Counted from the first letter of the stretch, positions 10,082 through 20,201 are shown. The stretch: DNA of 64,000 nt from Alphaproteobacteria bacterium HGW-Alphaproteobacteria-1 (GCA_002842985.1 PHEQ01000003.1:283356-347355), one strand, 5' to 3'. Numbers and translations: made by a program. The notes: generated from the letters alone by a model not told the origin.

Positions 10082-11431
10082 TCAGGTGCGGCGCCGGATA
10101 TCCGCGCCAAGCGCGGCCATGAGCCGCTCGAAGATCGGAAATGACGTGGCGATGGGGCTGGCGTCATCGACACTCACGGGGCTTTGCGTGGCCATGCCCA
10201 TCACCAGAAACGACATGGCGATGCGGTGGTCGAGATGGCTCTCGCAGGTCTGACCGCCCGGCACATCGCCATGCCCCCGGCCATGTACGATCCACCAGTC
10301 GGGCCCATCCTCGACGGTGATGCCGCCCGCGCGCAGTCCCGTGGCCATGGCCTCGATCCGGTCGCTTTCCTTGACGCGCAACTCCTTGACGCCGCGCATC
10401 ACGGTTGCGCCCTTGGCAAAGGCGGCCACCACCGACAGGACGGGATATTCGTCGATCATCGAGGCGGCGCGTTCGGGCGGCACCTCGATGCCCCGCAGGT
10501 CGGGCGAGAAGCGCGCGCGCAGATCGGCCACAGGCTCGCCGCCCTCCTCGCGCAGGTTTTCGTAAGTGAGGTCCGCGCCCATATCGCGCAGCGTCTCGAA
10601 GAGGCCCGCGCGCGTCGGGTTCAGCCCGATATTTGGCACCAGCACATCCGAGCCGGGCACGATGAGCGCCGCGCAGACCGGGAAGGCCGCCGAGGAGGGA
10701 TCGCGCGGCACGGCGATGGTCTGCGGTTGCAACTCCGGCTGACCGGTCAGGGTGATCACGCGGCCTTCTTCGGTCACTTGGGTGGTGATCGCCGCCCCGA
10801 AGCCCGCCAGCATCCGCTCGGTATGGTCGCGCGTGGCCTCGCGCTCGATCACCACGGTCTGCCCCGGCGCGTTCAACCCCGCGAGCAGCACCGCCGACTT
10901 TACCTGCGCCGAGGGCACGGGCACGGTATAGCGCACCGGCACCGGGTGTTCGGCGCCGACGATCGTCATCGGCAGCCGCCCGCCCGAGCGCCCTACCGCC
11001 CGCGCGCCAAAGAGCGCCAGCGGATCGGTCACGCGCGCCATGGGCCGCTTGTTGAGGCTGGCGTCGCCGGTGAAGGTGGCGGTGATGGGCGAGGTCGCCA
11101 TCGCCCCCATGATGAGCCGCACGCCGGTGCCGGAATTGCCGCAGTCAATGACCTGATCCGGCTCGGCAAAGCCGCCCACGCCCACGCCCTGCACCCGCCA
11201 TGTGCCCGCCTCGTCGCGCGTCACCTCCGCGCCCATGGCGCGCATGGCGCGGGCCGTGTCGAGAACGTCCTGACCTTCCAGCAGCCCGGTGATCACCGTC
11301 TCGCCGACGCACATCGCCCCGAGGATCAGGGACCGGTGCGAGATCGACTTGTCGCCCGGCACTTCTGCCGTGCCGGAAAGCGGCGCGGCGCGGTGCGAGG
11401 TCATGGGAATGGGGCTGCCGTGGCCGGACAT
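10082..11431 (-). CDS. aroA: 3-phosphoshikimate 1-carboxyvinyltransferase (EPSP synthase)
   Basis: [31 protein letters not shown] ... [13 protein letters not shown]. Confidence 0.95.
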   Translation of the reverse strand: MSGHGSPIPMTSHRAAPLSGTAEVPGDKSISHRSLILGAMCVGETVITGLLEGQDVLDTARAMRAMGAEVTRDEAGTWRVQGVGVGGFAEPDQVIDCGNSGTGVRLIMGAMATSPITATFTGDASLNKRPMARVTDPLALFGARAVGRSGGRLPMTIVGAEHPVPVRYTVPVPSAQVKSAVLLAGLNAPGQTVVIEREATRDHTERMLAGFGAAITTQVTEEGRVITLTGQPELQPQTIAVPRDPSSAAFPVCAALIVPGSDVLVPNIGLNPTRAGLFETLRDMGADLTYENLREEGGEPVADLRARFSPDLRGIEVPPERAASMIDEYPVLSVVAAFAKGATVMRGVKELRVKESDRIEAMATGLRAGGITVEDGPDWWIVHGRGHGDVPGGQTCESHLDHRIAMSFLVMGMATQSPVSVDDASPIATSFPIFERLMAALGADIRRRT

Positions 11432-11450
11432 GGGCGTTCCTCGATGCGAA

Positions 11451-11480
11451 ATCGCCTGCCTGATAGCTCAGGCAGGCGAT
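11451..11480 (-). terminator. Perfect 13-bp-stem hairpin after serA, just upstream of aroA
   Basis: ATCGCCTGCCTGA TAGC TCAGGCAGGCGAT; 4-nt loop; short T-rich tail on the minus strand. Confidence 0.6.
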
Positions 11481-11515
11481 GCCGTCCATGGGGCAATCCG
11501 GGCAAGGCGCGGTGA

Positions 11516-13111
11516 TCAGTCCACGTCGAACTGAAGCCTGCGGATCTGCTGGAACTTGCCGGTGGCCTCGAGCGCCGCAAGCGCGGGCGCGGGCACTGGC
11601 TCATCCACATAGAGCAGAGCAATCGCCTCGCCGCGCGCCTCGGCGCGGCCAAGGGTGAAGTTGGCGATATTGACGCCGTTCTCGCCCATGGTCTGGCCCA
11701 GCGTGCCGATGATGCCCGGCACGTCGTCATTGGTGGTATAGAGCATGTGCCGTCCGATCTCGGCGTCGATATTGATGCCCTTGATCTGGATGAAGCGCGG
11801 CTTGCCGTCCGAGAACACCGTGCCGCCGATGGAGCGTTCGCGCAGGTCGGTCACCACGGTGATCTTGATATAGCCCTCGAACGCGCCCGATTTGTCCTGC
11901 TTGGTGGTCGAGATCTTGACGCCGCGTTCCTTGGCGATGATCGGGGCCGACACCATGTTGACCTCTGGGTTCACCGATTTCATGATCCCCGCCATGGCGG
12001 CAGAGGTCAGCGCGCCGAGGTTCATTCCGGAGGCTACCCCGTCATAGAGGATGTTGACGGCCTTGATCGGCTCATCGGTCATCTGGCCCACGAAATTCCC
12101 GAGATGTCCGGCCAGCTTGATCCAGGGCCCCATGATCTTGGCCTCTTCCGCCGTGACCGAGGGCATGTTGAGCGCGTTGCTCACCGCGCCGGTCAACAGG
12201 TAGTCCGACATCTGCTCGGCCACTTGCAGGGCCACGTTTTCCTGCGCCTCGGTGGTGGCCGCGCCCAGATGCGGGGTGCAGACGACGTTCTGCAGACCGA
12301 AAATCGGGTTTTCGGTGGCGGGTTCGACGGCGAACACGTCAAAGGCCGCGCCCGCCACGTGACCCGATTTCAAGAGATCGGCCAGCGCCTCTTCGTCCAC
12401 CAGCCCGCCGCGAGCGCAGTTGATGATGCGCACGCCCTTCTTCGTCTTTTCAAGGTTCTCGCGGCTCAGGATGTTGCGGGTCTGATCGGTCAGCGGCACA
12501 TGCAGGGTGATGAAATCGGCGCGCTTGAGAAGATCGTCAAGCTCCACCTTCTCCACATGCATCTGGTCGGCTTTTTCCTGGCTCAGGAACGGATCATAGG
12601 CGATCACCTTCATCTTGAGACCGCGTGCGCGGTCGCAGACGATACCGCCGATATTGCCCGCACCGATCACGCCGAGCGTCTTGGCGGTCAGCTCCACCCC
12701 CATGAAGCGGGATTTCTCCCATTTTCCGGCATGGGTCGACGCGCTGGCCTCGGGAATCTGCCGCGCCACGGCGAACATCATCGCAATCGCATGCTCGGCG
12801 GTGGTGATCATGTTGCCGAAGGGCGTGTTCATCACGATCACGCCCTTTTTCGAGGCGGCGTCCTTGTCGATATTGTCCGTGCCGATGCCCGCGCGCGCGA
12901 TCACCTTGAGATTGTTCGCATTGGCGAGGATCTTTTCCGTGACCTTGGTGGCCGAGCGGATGGCAAGGCCGTCATAATCGCCGATCACCTCGGCGAGCTT
13001 GTCCTTGTCCTTGCCCAGTTCGGGGCGGAAATCCACGTCGATGCCGCGATCCCGAAAGATCTGCACGGCGGTTTCAGAGAGTTTGTCGGAGACGAGAACC
13101 CTGGGAGCCAT
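11516..13111 (-). CDS. serA: D-3-phosphoglycerate dehydrogenase
   Basis: MAPRVLVSDKLSETAVQIFRDRGIDVDFRPELGKD...; NAD-binding GNIGGIV; C-terminal ACT-like region. Confidence 0.95.
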   Translation of the reverse strand: MAPRVLVSDKLSETAVQIFRDRGIDVDFRPELGKDKDKLAEVIGDYDGLAIRSATKVTEKILANANNLKVIARAGIGTDNIDKDAASKKGVIVMNTPFGNMITTAEHAIAMMFAVARQIPEASASTHAGKWEKSRFMGVELTAKTLGVIGAGNIGGIVCDRARGLKMKVIAYDPFLSQEKADQMHVEKVELDDLLKRADFITLHVPLTDQTRNILSRENLEKTKKGVRIINCARGGLVDEEALADLLKSGHVAGAAFDVFAVEPATENPIFGLQNVVCTPHLGAATTEAQENVALQVAEQMSDYLLTGAVSNALNMPSVTAEEAKIMGPWIKLAGHLGNFVGQMTDEPIKAVNILYDGVASGMNLGALTSAAMAGIMKSVNPEVNMVSAPIIAKERGVKISTTKQDKSGAFEGYIKITVVTDLRERSIGGTVFSDGKPRFIQIKGINIDAEIGRHMLYTTNDDVPGIIGTLGQTMGENGVNIANFTLGRAEARGEAIALLYVDEPVPAPALAALEATGKFQQIRRLQFDVD

Positions 13112-13144
13112 CTGTCTGGTCCTTTGATGAAACGTTGGGGGAAG

Positions 13145-13194
13145 GGTCCGAAGTCTTTGAAAGACTTCGGACCGATTTCTTTTCAAGAAATCGG
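13145..13194. repeat. Tandem pair of perfect hairpins between serC and serA
   Basis: GGTCCGAAGTCTT TGA AAGACTTCGGACC (13-bp stem) sharing CC with CCGATTTCTT TTC AAGAAATCGG (10-bp stem). Confidence 0.75.
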
Positions 13195-13196
13195 GG

Positions 13197-14351
13197 TCAC
13201 GCCGTCTCGGTGAGCGCCGCGATTTCGGATTGATACGCCCAGTCGATCCAGGGCATCAACGCGGCCACGTCCGCCGTCTCGACCGTGCCGCCGCACCAGA
13301 TGCGCAGGCCCGGCGGGGCGTCACGATAGGCCCCGATATCGAGCGCCACGCCCTCGGCCTCGAGCCGCTTGGCCACCGCCTTGGCAAATCCCGCGCCATC
13401 CGTGATGCGCGCATCCGTGAACGTGAGGCAAACGGAGGTATTCGAGCGGATCGCCGGACCGGTGGCAAGAAAGCCGAGCCAGTCATGTGCCGCGACAAAG
13501 CTCTCCACTGCCGCGAGGTTCGCGTCGGCCCGCGCCTTGAGCCCTTTGAGGCCCCCGACCGAGCGCGCCCAGTCGAGCGCGGCCAGGTAATCCTCGACCG
13601 CCAGCATCGAGGGCGTGTTGATCGTCTCTCCAACGAAAATGCCCTCGATCAGCTTGCCGCCCTTGGTCAGGCGGAAAATCTTGGGCAGGGGCCAGGGCGG
13701 CGTATAGCTTTCGAGCCGTTCGACCGCACGGGGGCTGAGCACGAGCATCCCGTGCGCCGCCTCGCCGCCCAGCACTTTTTGCCAGCTGAACGTGGTCACA
13801 TCCAGCTTGTCCCAGGGCAGGTCCTGCGCGAAGGCGGCAGAGGTCGCGTCGCAGATGGTCAGCCCCTGTCGGTCGGCCTTGATCCAGTCGCCATCCGGCA
13901 CGCGCACGCCCGAGGTGGTGCCGTTCCAGGTAAAGACCACGTCCTTGTCGGTATCGACCGAGGCCAGATCGACGATCTCGCCATATCCGGCGGTTTTCAC
14001 CTGTGCGTCAAGCTTCAGCTGCTTGACCACATCCGTGACCCAGCCCGCGCCAAAGCTTTCCCAGGCGAGCATTTCCACGGGCCGCGCCCCCAGAAGCGAC
14101 CACATCGCCATTTCCACGGCTCCCGTGTCCGAGGCGGGCACGATGCCGATGCGATAGTCTTCTGGGATGCCGAGAATCTCGCGCGTGCCCTCGATCGCGG
14201 CCTTGAGGCGCGCCTTGCCGCTTGCGGCACGATGCGAGCGCCCGAGCGGGGCGTCGCGCAGCAGATCAAGGGTGTATCCGGGGAATTTGGCGCAGGGGCC
14301 AGATGAGAAACGCGGATTAACCGGCCGCGCGCCGGGCTTTTCAATAGCCAT
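13197..14351 (-). CDS. serC: Phosphoserine aminotransferase
   Basis: [42 protein letters not shown]; same strand as serA. Confidence 0.93.
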   Translation of the reverse strand: MAIEKPGARPVNPRFSSGPCAKFPGYTLDLLRDAPLGRSHRAASGKARLKAAIEGTREILGIPEDYRIGIVPASDTGAVEMAMWSLLGARPVEMLAWESFGAGWVTDVVKQLKLDAQVKTAGYGEIVDLASVDTDKDVVFTWNGTTSGVRVPDGDWIKADRQGLTICDATSAAFAQDLPWDKLDVTTFSWQKVLGGEAAHGMLVLSPRAVERLESYTPPWPLPKIFRLTKGGKLIEGIFVGETINTPSMLAVEDYLAALDWARSVGGLKGLKARADANLAAVESFVAAHDWLGFLATGPAIRSNTSVCLTFTDARITDGAGFAKAVAKRLEAEGVALDIGAYRDAPPGLRIWCGGTVETADVAALMPWIDWAYQSEIAALTETA

Positions 14352-14430
14352 ATAGCTATCCTTCCAGATAAGCGCCCCTCGTTGGGGAGGGGTGTCCCAA
14401 GGATCGGACTACGCAAACCCAGGAAAAAAG
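14352..14430 (-). ncRNA. Candidate serC leader RNA (alphaproteobacterial serC motif)
   Basis: Minus strand upstream of serC: CCTGGGTTTGCGTAGTCCGATCCTTGGGACACCCCTCCCCAACGAGGGGCGCTTATCTGGAAGGATAGCTATATG; CCCCTC/GAGGGG hairpin; position and sequence resemble the recalled motif; not covariance-checked. Confidence 0.5.
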
Positions 14431-14702
14431 GCAACCGGGAAAACATCTTGCCGTGCAGTTTGTTGCAGGGTGCCGGGAAGTCGGCGGCAAGGCGCGGGGC
14501 CGGTTTGCACAAACTGACACGGCGCGCGCCTCAAAACCCGACGATCGCGCGCAAGACCGCACTCGGGGTATCGGGTTCGCAATGCCGTCAGGGGGCGGGC
14601 TCATCATCGGAGCGTTGGTTATGCCACGATGGTTGCTTGGCGACGAAGCGGAGGGCGGATTTGCGACACTGGACGACATTCCGCGCCATCGCGCCGTTTT
14701 AC

Positions 14703-14739
14703 AAGAAATCCCGGATGATCCTGTCATCCGGGATTTCTT
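14703..14739 (-). terminator. Strong hairpin downstream of leuA
   Basis: AAGAAATCCCGGATGA TCCTG TCATCCGGGATTTCTT: 16-bp perfect stem, 19 nt past the leuA stop codon. Confidence 0.75.
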
Positions 14740-14757
14740 TCCCCGGCCGGGTTCGCG

Positions 14758-16323
14758 TTACGAAACGTCCTTGTAGCTGACCTCGCGCGCGTCGCCCCCG
14801 GTTTTCTCGCGCCGAACAAGCAGCCGGTTCAACGCGTGGACATAGGCCTTGGCCGAGGCCACCACGGTATCGGTATCGGCCGATTGCCCGGTGACGATGC
14901 GGCCCGCCTCCTCCATTCGCACGCTTACGGTGGCCTGCGCGTCGGTGCCCTCGGTCACGGCATGGACCTGATAAAGCTGCAACCGCGCCTCATGCGGAAA
15001 CAGCGCCTTGACCGCGTTGAACGTGGCGTCGACCGGCCCGTCGCCGATGGCCTCGGTCGAGACCTCGCGCCCGTCGATTTCCATCGTGAGGCTGGCCTGT
15101 TGCGGGCCTTCGGTACCACAGATCACGCGCAAATGCTTGATCTGAAGGCGGTTGTTCTCGGAATCCACGCCTGCGGTGACGAGCGCCACAAGATCGTCGT
15201 CGTAGATTTCCTTTTTGCGGTCGGCAAGTTCCTTGAAGCGGACAAAGACATCGTTGAGCTGGTTGTCGGCCAGTTCATAGCCCAAATCCTTGAGTTTGGA
15301 ACGAAGTGCTGCACGGCCCGAATGCTTGCCCATGACGATATTGGTTTCGGTCAGGCCCACATCCTCGGGGCGCATGATCTCGAAGGTCTCGGCATTCTTG
15401 AGCATTCCATCCTGATGGATACCGCTCTCGTGCGCAAAGGCGTTCTTGCCGACGATGGCCTTGTTGAACTGCACCGCAAATCCCGAAACGGCAGCGACGC
15501 GGCGTGAAATATTCATCAGCTTGCGGCTGTCTACCCCAGTCTCATAAGGCATGATGTCGCCGCGCACCTTGAGCGCCATCACCACCTCTTCGAGGGCGGT
15601 GTTGCCCGCACGCTCGCCAAGCCCGTTGATCGTGCATTCGATCTGGCGCGCGCCGCCTGCGACGGCGGCAAGCGCGTTGGCCGTGGCCATGCCCAGATCG
15701 TTGTGGCAATGGGTGGCAAAGACCACCTCATCGGCCCCCGGCACGGTTTCGATCAGGCGGCGGATGAGCGACGCGGATTCCTCGGGCGCGGTATAGCCCA
15801 CGGTATCGGGGATATTGATCGTGGTCGCGCCCGCCTTGATCGCGATTTCGACCACGCGGCAGAGGTAATCCCATTCGGTGCGGGTGGCATCCATCGGCGA
15901 CCACTGCACGTTGTCGCAGAGATTGCGCGCATGGGTCACGGTCTCGTGGATGCGCTCGGCCATCTGGTCGCGGTCGAGATTGGGAATGGCGCGATGCAGC
16001 GGCGAGGTGCCGATAAAGGTATGGATGCGGGGGGATCGTGCATGGCGCACCGCCTCCCAGCAGCGGTCGATATCCTTGAAATTGGCGCGCGCGAGGCCGC
16101 AGATCGTCGCATGCGCCGCATTCTTCGCGATCTCGCTCACGGCGCGGAAATCGCCCTCCGAGGCGATGGGAAAGCCCGCTTCGATGATATCGACGCCCAT
16201 CTCGTCGAGAAGTTGCGCGATCTCGAGCTTTTCGTCGTGGGTCATGGTCGCGCCGGGGCTTTGCTCGCCATCGCGCAACGTGGTGTCGAAAATCACCACG
16301 CGATCCTTGGTCGGGTTGGTCAT
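14758..16323 (-). CDS. leuA: 2-isopropylmalate synthase
   Basis: MTNPTKDRVVIFDTTLRDGEQSPGATMTHDEKLEIAQLLDEMGVDIIEAGFP. Confidence 0.95.
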   Translation of the reverse strand: MTNPTKDRVVIFDTTLRDGEQSPGATMTHDEKLEIAQLLDEMGVDIIEAGFPIASEGDFRAVSEIAKNAAHATICGLARANFKDIDRCWEAVRHARSPRIHTFIGTSPLHRAIPNLDRDQMAERIHETVTHARNLCDNVQWSPMDATRTEWDYLCRVVEIAIKAGATTINIPDTVGYTAPEESASLIRRLIETVPGADEVVFATHCHNDLGMATANALAAVAGGARQIECTINGLGERAGNTALEEVVMALKVRGDIMPYETGVDSRKLMNISRRVAAVSGFAVQFNKAIVGKNAFAHESGIHQDGMLKNAETFEIMRPEDVGLTETNIVMGKHSGRAALRSKLKDLGYELADNQLNDVFVRFKELADRKKEIYDDDLVALVTAGVDSENNRLQIKHLRVICGTEGPQQASLTMEIDGREVSTEAIGDGPVDATFNAVKALFPHEARLQLYQVHAVTEGTDAQATVSVRMEEAGRIVTGQSADTDTVVASAKAYVHALNRLLVRREKTGGDAREVSYKDVS

Positions 16324-16373
16324 GTCGGTCTCTTTCGGTTGATCCTTGGGCCTCTTGGCGCGAAACGGCACAT

Positions 16374-16409
16374 CCTCTGAGCGCGTGCGCCGGGCGGCAC
16401 GCTCAGAGG
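16374..16409 (-). promoter_or_regulatory. Candidate attenuator hairpin in the leuA leader
   Basis: CCTCTGAG/CTCAGAGG plus CGTGC/GCACG stem; overlaps the stop codon of the Leu-rich leader ORF. Confidence 0.6.
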
Positions 16410-16486
16410 CGGCTAAGGCCTAGGCACAGCACGCGCGCCGCGCGAAGGGCGCGGGCAGGGCAAGCGTTATGTGCGTTCACGATCAT
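16403..16486 (-). CDS. Putative leucine leader (attenuator) peptide upstream of leuA
   Basis: Minus-strand ORF translates MIVNAHNACPARALRAARVLCLGLSRL*; 5 Leu codons (CTT, CTG, CTA, CTT, CTC) in the last 14 residues; TGA inside the hairpin. Confidence 0.65.
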   Translation of the reverse strand: MIVNAHNACPARALRAARVLCLGLSRL

Positions 16487-16572
16487 GGTCAGACTATAGG
16501 CAGCGGCGCACGGCTTGAAAACCCCGAATTTAGCGGCTTGAAGCCATACCGCTTTCGGCTAGCTCTGCCATC

Positions 16573-17238
16573 ATGGACAGGGCTTTGATCATCGGCGCGT
16601 CGGGCGGCATCGGGCGGGCCATCGCCGGCCTGTTGACCGAGCGCGGCGTGGCCGTCACCGGGCTGTCGCGCAGCAAGGACGGGCTTGACCTGACCGACGA
16701 AGCCGCGGTCGAGGTGGCCTTGGGGCGGCTTGAGGGGTCATTCGATCTGATCCTCGTAGCGACCGGCGCGCTGGAAATCGGCGGTGCCGTGCCGGAAAAG
16801 GCGCTCCGGCAGATCACGCCGCAGGCGATGATGGATCAGTTTGCGCTCAACTGTGTGGGGCCGTCCCTCGTGCTCAAGCACAGCATCCGGCTCTTGCCGC
16901 GTGGGGGGCGGGGGGTTTTTGCGGCGCTCTCGGCGCGGGTGGGGTCGATTGGCGACAACAGCTTCGGTGGCTGGTATTCCTATCGCACGGCCAAGGCGGC
17001 GCTCAACCAGATGATCCACACCGGCGCGATTGAACTGGGGCGCAGCCACCGCGCGGCGATTTGCGTGGCGCTGCATCCCGGCACGGTCGAGACCGAATTC
17101 ACCCGCAAATATCTGGGGCGGCACCCGGCGGTGCCCGCCGCAGAGGCGGCCGAAAACCTGCTGCGCGTCATCGAAGGATTGCGGCCAGAGGACAGCGGCG
17201 GGTTCTTTGATTGGCAGGGGAAAACCGTGCCATGGTGA
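16573..17238 (+). CDS. SDR-family oxidoreductase
   Basis: MDRALIIGASGGIGRAIAGLLTERGVAVTGLSRSKDG; YxxxK as YSYRTAK. Confidence 0.85.
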   Translation: MDRALIIGASGGIGRAIAGLLTERGVAVTGLSRSKDGLDLTDEAAVEVALGRLEGSFDLILVATGALEIGGAVPEKALRQITPQAMMDQFALNCVGPSLVLKHSIRLLPRGGRGVFAALSARVGSIGDNSFGGWYSYRTAKAALNQMIHTGAIELGRSHRAAICVALHPGTVETEFTRKYLGRHPAVPAAEAAENLLRVIEGLRPEDSGGFFDWQGKTVPW

Positions 17239-18761
17239 GGCGGCTGGTGCTGGTGCTGGGGGATCAGCTTGGCCCGGATCTCTCTGCGCTCAACGCGGCG
17301 GACAAGGCGCGCGACGTGGTGGTCATGGCCGAGGTGATGGACGAGGGCCGCTATGTGCCGCACCATCCCAAGAAGATCGCGCTGATCCTGTCGGCGATGC
17401 GACATTTTGCGCAAGAGTTGCGCGCGGACGGCTGGCAGGTGGCGTATACCCGGCTTGATGATCCGGAGGCCACGCCGTCGATTGTCGGGGAATTGATCCG
17501 GCGCGCGGAGGAATTCGGCGCCTCTGAGGTCATCGCCACGCAGCCCGGCGAATGGCGGCTGATTGCGGCGCTGAATGAGGCACCTCTGTCAGTCCGGCAA
17601 CTGCCGGATGTTCGGTTCATCTGCACGCTCGAGGAGTTCGACCGCTGGGCCGAGGGGCGCAAAGAGCTTCGGATGGAGTATTTCTATCGCGAGATGCGTC
17701 GCAAGACCGGGCTGATGATGGAGGGTGACCAACCGGCGGGGGGCAAGTGGAATTTCGACCACGACAACCGCAAGCGGGCGCAAGTGGACCTGCTGCGTGC
17801 CACGCCGATGCGCTTTGAGCCCGACGCGATCACGCAAGAGGTGCTCGATCTGGTCGAGGCGCGCTTTGGCGGGCATTTCGGCGATCTGCGGCCGTTCTGG
17901 TTCGCCGTGACATCCGATGAGGCGAGGCGCGCCTTCGATCATTTCGTCACCCATCTGCTGCCCGGTTTCGGCGATTATCAAGACGCGATGCTGAGCGGTG
18001 ACCGATTTGTGCATCACTCGGTCATTTCGATGTATCTCAATATCGGCCTGCTCGACCCCTTGAAAATCTGCGCCCGCGTGGACGCGGAGTGGAAAGCGGG
18101 CCGCGTGCCGATCAACGCCGCCGAGGGCTATATCCGGCAGGTGATCGGCTGGCGCGAATATGTGCGCGGCATCTATTTCAGAGAGGGGCCAGATTATACG
18201 GCGCGCAATGCGCTTGGCCAAACCCGTGATCTGCCTGGCTTTTACTGGGGGGGCGCAACGCGCATGAACTGCGTGGCCAAAGCCGTCGATCAGACCAAGG
18301 AAGAGGCCTATGCCCATCATATCCAGCGGCTGATGGTGACGGGCAATTTCGCGCTTCTCGCCGGGGTGGACCCGGCAGAGGTGCACGCATGGTATCTGGC
18401 GGTCTATGCCGATGCCTTTGAATGGGTCGAGGCCCCGAATGTGATCGGCATGAGCCAGTTTGCCGATGGCGGGATCATAGCCTCGAAACCTTATGTTTCG
18501 TCCGGCAATTACATCGACAAGATGTCGGATTACTGCCGGTCCTGCGCCTATTCGGTCAAGGCGAAGACCGGCGACAATGCCTGTCCCTTCAACCTGCTCT
18601 ACTGGGATTTCCTGATCCGCCACCGCGACCGGTTCGGGCGCAATCCGCGCATGGGGCCAGTTTACCGAACATGGGACAGGATGGCGGCTGACCACCGGGA
18701 GTCGGTGCTGCGTGATGCCGCGCACGTGCTGAGGCGTCTTGAGGCGGGCGCGGTGGTGTGA
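17232..18761 (+). CDS. Cryptochrome/photolyase family protein, FeS (PhrB/CryB-like) type
   Basis: MVRRLVLVLGDQLGPDLSALNAADKARDVVVMAEVMDEGRYVPHHPKKIALILSAMRHFA; C-terminal YCRSCAYSVKAKTGDNACPFNLLYW cysteines; overlaps SDR stop (ATGGTGA). Confidence 0.88.
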   Translation: MVRRLVLVLGDQLGPDLSALNAADKARDVVVMAEVMDEGRYVPHHPKKIALILSAMRHFAQELRADGWQVAYTRLDDPEATPSIVGELIRRAEEFGASEVIATQPGEWRLIAALNEAPLSVRQLPDVRFICTLEEFDRWAEGRKELRMEYFYREMRRKTGLMMEGDQPAGGKWNFDHDNRKRAQVDLLRATPMRFEPDAITQEVLDLVEARFGGHFGDLRPFWFAVTSDEARRAFDHFVTHLLPGFGDYQDAMLSGDRFVHHSVISMYLNIGLLDPLKICARVDAEWKAGRVPINAAEGYIRQVIGWREYVRGIYFREGPDYTARNALGQTRDLPGFYWGGATRMNCVAKAVDQTKEEAYAHHIQRLMVTGNFALLAGVDPAEVHAWYLAVYADAFEWVEAPNVIGMSQFADGGIIASKPYVSSGNYIDKMSDYCRSCAYSVKAKTGDNACPFNLLYWDFLIRHRDRFGRNPRMGPVYRTWDRMAADHRESVLRDAAHVLRRLEAGAVV

Positions 18762-20201
18762 TCACTCGCTGCGGGTGATGTTGTCGCTCAGCACGCCGTC
18801 TTCCCAGGTGCCGCTCTCTTCCTGACCGCCGGCATAGCGCATCGTGCCCTCGCCCTGCCGCTTGCCCGCAAGGAACATGCCCTCGTAGACGTCGCCATTG
18901 GCGTAGGTGGCCACACCGCGACCGGAAATCTCGCCCTCGCGCCATTCACCCTCATAGGCGAAGCTCTCGTTCTCGGGCGTCTCTGGATTGTCGGGGATGG
19001 TGATGCGGCCCTGTCCGTGGCGCTGGCCATCGGCAAAACCGCCCTCATAGACCGAGCCGTCGGGATAGGTCACGGTGCCTTGCCCGTGGCGTTGCCCGTT
19101 CTGCCACTGGCCTTCATAGCGATAGCCGTCAGGATAGGTCATCACGCCATGGCCGTGGTTGCGTGCCTCGCGGAATTCGCCCTCATAGACCAGGCCACTG
19201 GGATAGGTCGCGCGGCCCGTCCCCTCAATCACGCCGCCGACCCACTCGCCCTCGTAGGTGGCCCCGTCGGGATAGGCGATCGTGCCCTGACCGTTGGCCA
19301 GATCGTCGCGGAACTGCCCTTCGTAGACCGAGCCATCGGGATAGCTGACGCGGCCCTGCCCGGAAATCTTGCCGTTCTGCCACTCGCCCTCGTAGCGATA
19401 GCCGTCGGTGCCGGTGAAGACACCCTGCCCATGGCGCAGGTCGTCGGCGAATTGTCCCTCGTAGACATCGCCGTTGGCATAGGTGACGCGCCCCGCGCCC
19501 TGCCGCTGCCCGGCCACCAGATCGCCCTCGTAGACATCGCCATTGGGCTGGGTGAGCTTGCCGCGCCCGTCGATCTGGCCCTCTTTCCAGGTGCCTTCAT
19601 AAACAAGGCCGTCGGGCATGGTCAGCTTGCCTTCGCCCTCGCGCGCGCCGCGCAGCACCGCCCCCTCGTAGATCGCGCCGTCGGGATAGGTGATCGTGGC
19701 ATCGCCCTCCTTGACGCCATTGACCCAGTCGCCTTCGTAGCGATACCCGCCCGGGCTTTCCATCCGGCCGCGCCCGTGATGCATGGCATTCAGGAACCCG
19801 CCCTCATAGCGCACGCCGTTGGCATAGATCGCGATGCCCGTGCCGGTGATCTCGCCCTCGGCCCAGTCTCCCTCATAGGTGCCGCCATCGGCAAAGACGA
19901 TCTTGCCCAGCCCGTGCGGCTTGCCGCGCTCGAACTCGCCCTCGTAGACCGAGCCGTTGGGAAAGCGCGCCACGCCGCGCCCGCGGATCTCGCCCGCGAC
20001 CCAGTCGCCGGTATATTCATAGCCGTTGGGCAGGGTATACGTGCCGGTGCCGTGTTGCAGCCCGTCCTTGAACGTGCCCTCGTAGATGCCGCCATCGTCA
20101 TATTGCTTGGTCTGGACGCCGTTGTCCTGCGCAAAGGCACCCGCACCCACACCCACGACAAGCGCCGCAGCCAAAATCATCTGTCTCGGAAAACGTGTCA
20201 T
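18762..20201 (-). CDS. MORN-repeat protein with N-terminal signal peptide
   Basis: MTRFPRQMILAAALVVGVGAGAFAQ then about 18 YEG/YTG repeats with a 23-aa period. Confidence 0.92.
   Translation of the reverse strand: MTRFPRQMILAAALVVGVGAGAFAQDNGVQTKQYDDGGIYEGTFKDGLQHGTGTYTLPNGYEYTGDWVAGEIRGRGVARFPNGSVYEGEFERGKPHGLGKIVFADGGTYEGDWAEGEITGTGIAIYANGVRYEGGFLNAMHHGRGRMESPGGYRYEGDWVNGVKEGDATITYPDGAIYEGAVLRGAREGEGKLTMPDGLVYEGTWKEGQIDGRGKLTQPNGDVYEGDLVAGQRQGAGRVTYANGDVYEGQFADDLRHGQGVFTGTDGYRYEGEWQNGKISGQGRVSYPDGSVYEGQFRDDLANGQGTIAYPDGATYEGEWVGGVIEGTGRATYPSGLVYEGEFREARNHGHGVMTYPDGYRYEGQWQNGQRHGQGTVTYPDGSVYEGGFADGQRHGQGRITIPDNPETPENESFAYEGEWREGEISGRGVATYANGDVYEGMFLAGKRQGEGTMRYAGGQEESGTWEDGVLSDNITRSE

Noticed and set aside
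19050-20100. Regularly spaced repeated DNA motif resembling a direct-repeat array
   Set aside because: The 69-bp periodicity matches in-frame 23-aa MORN repeats; no CRISPR-like repeats/spacers or cas genes.
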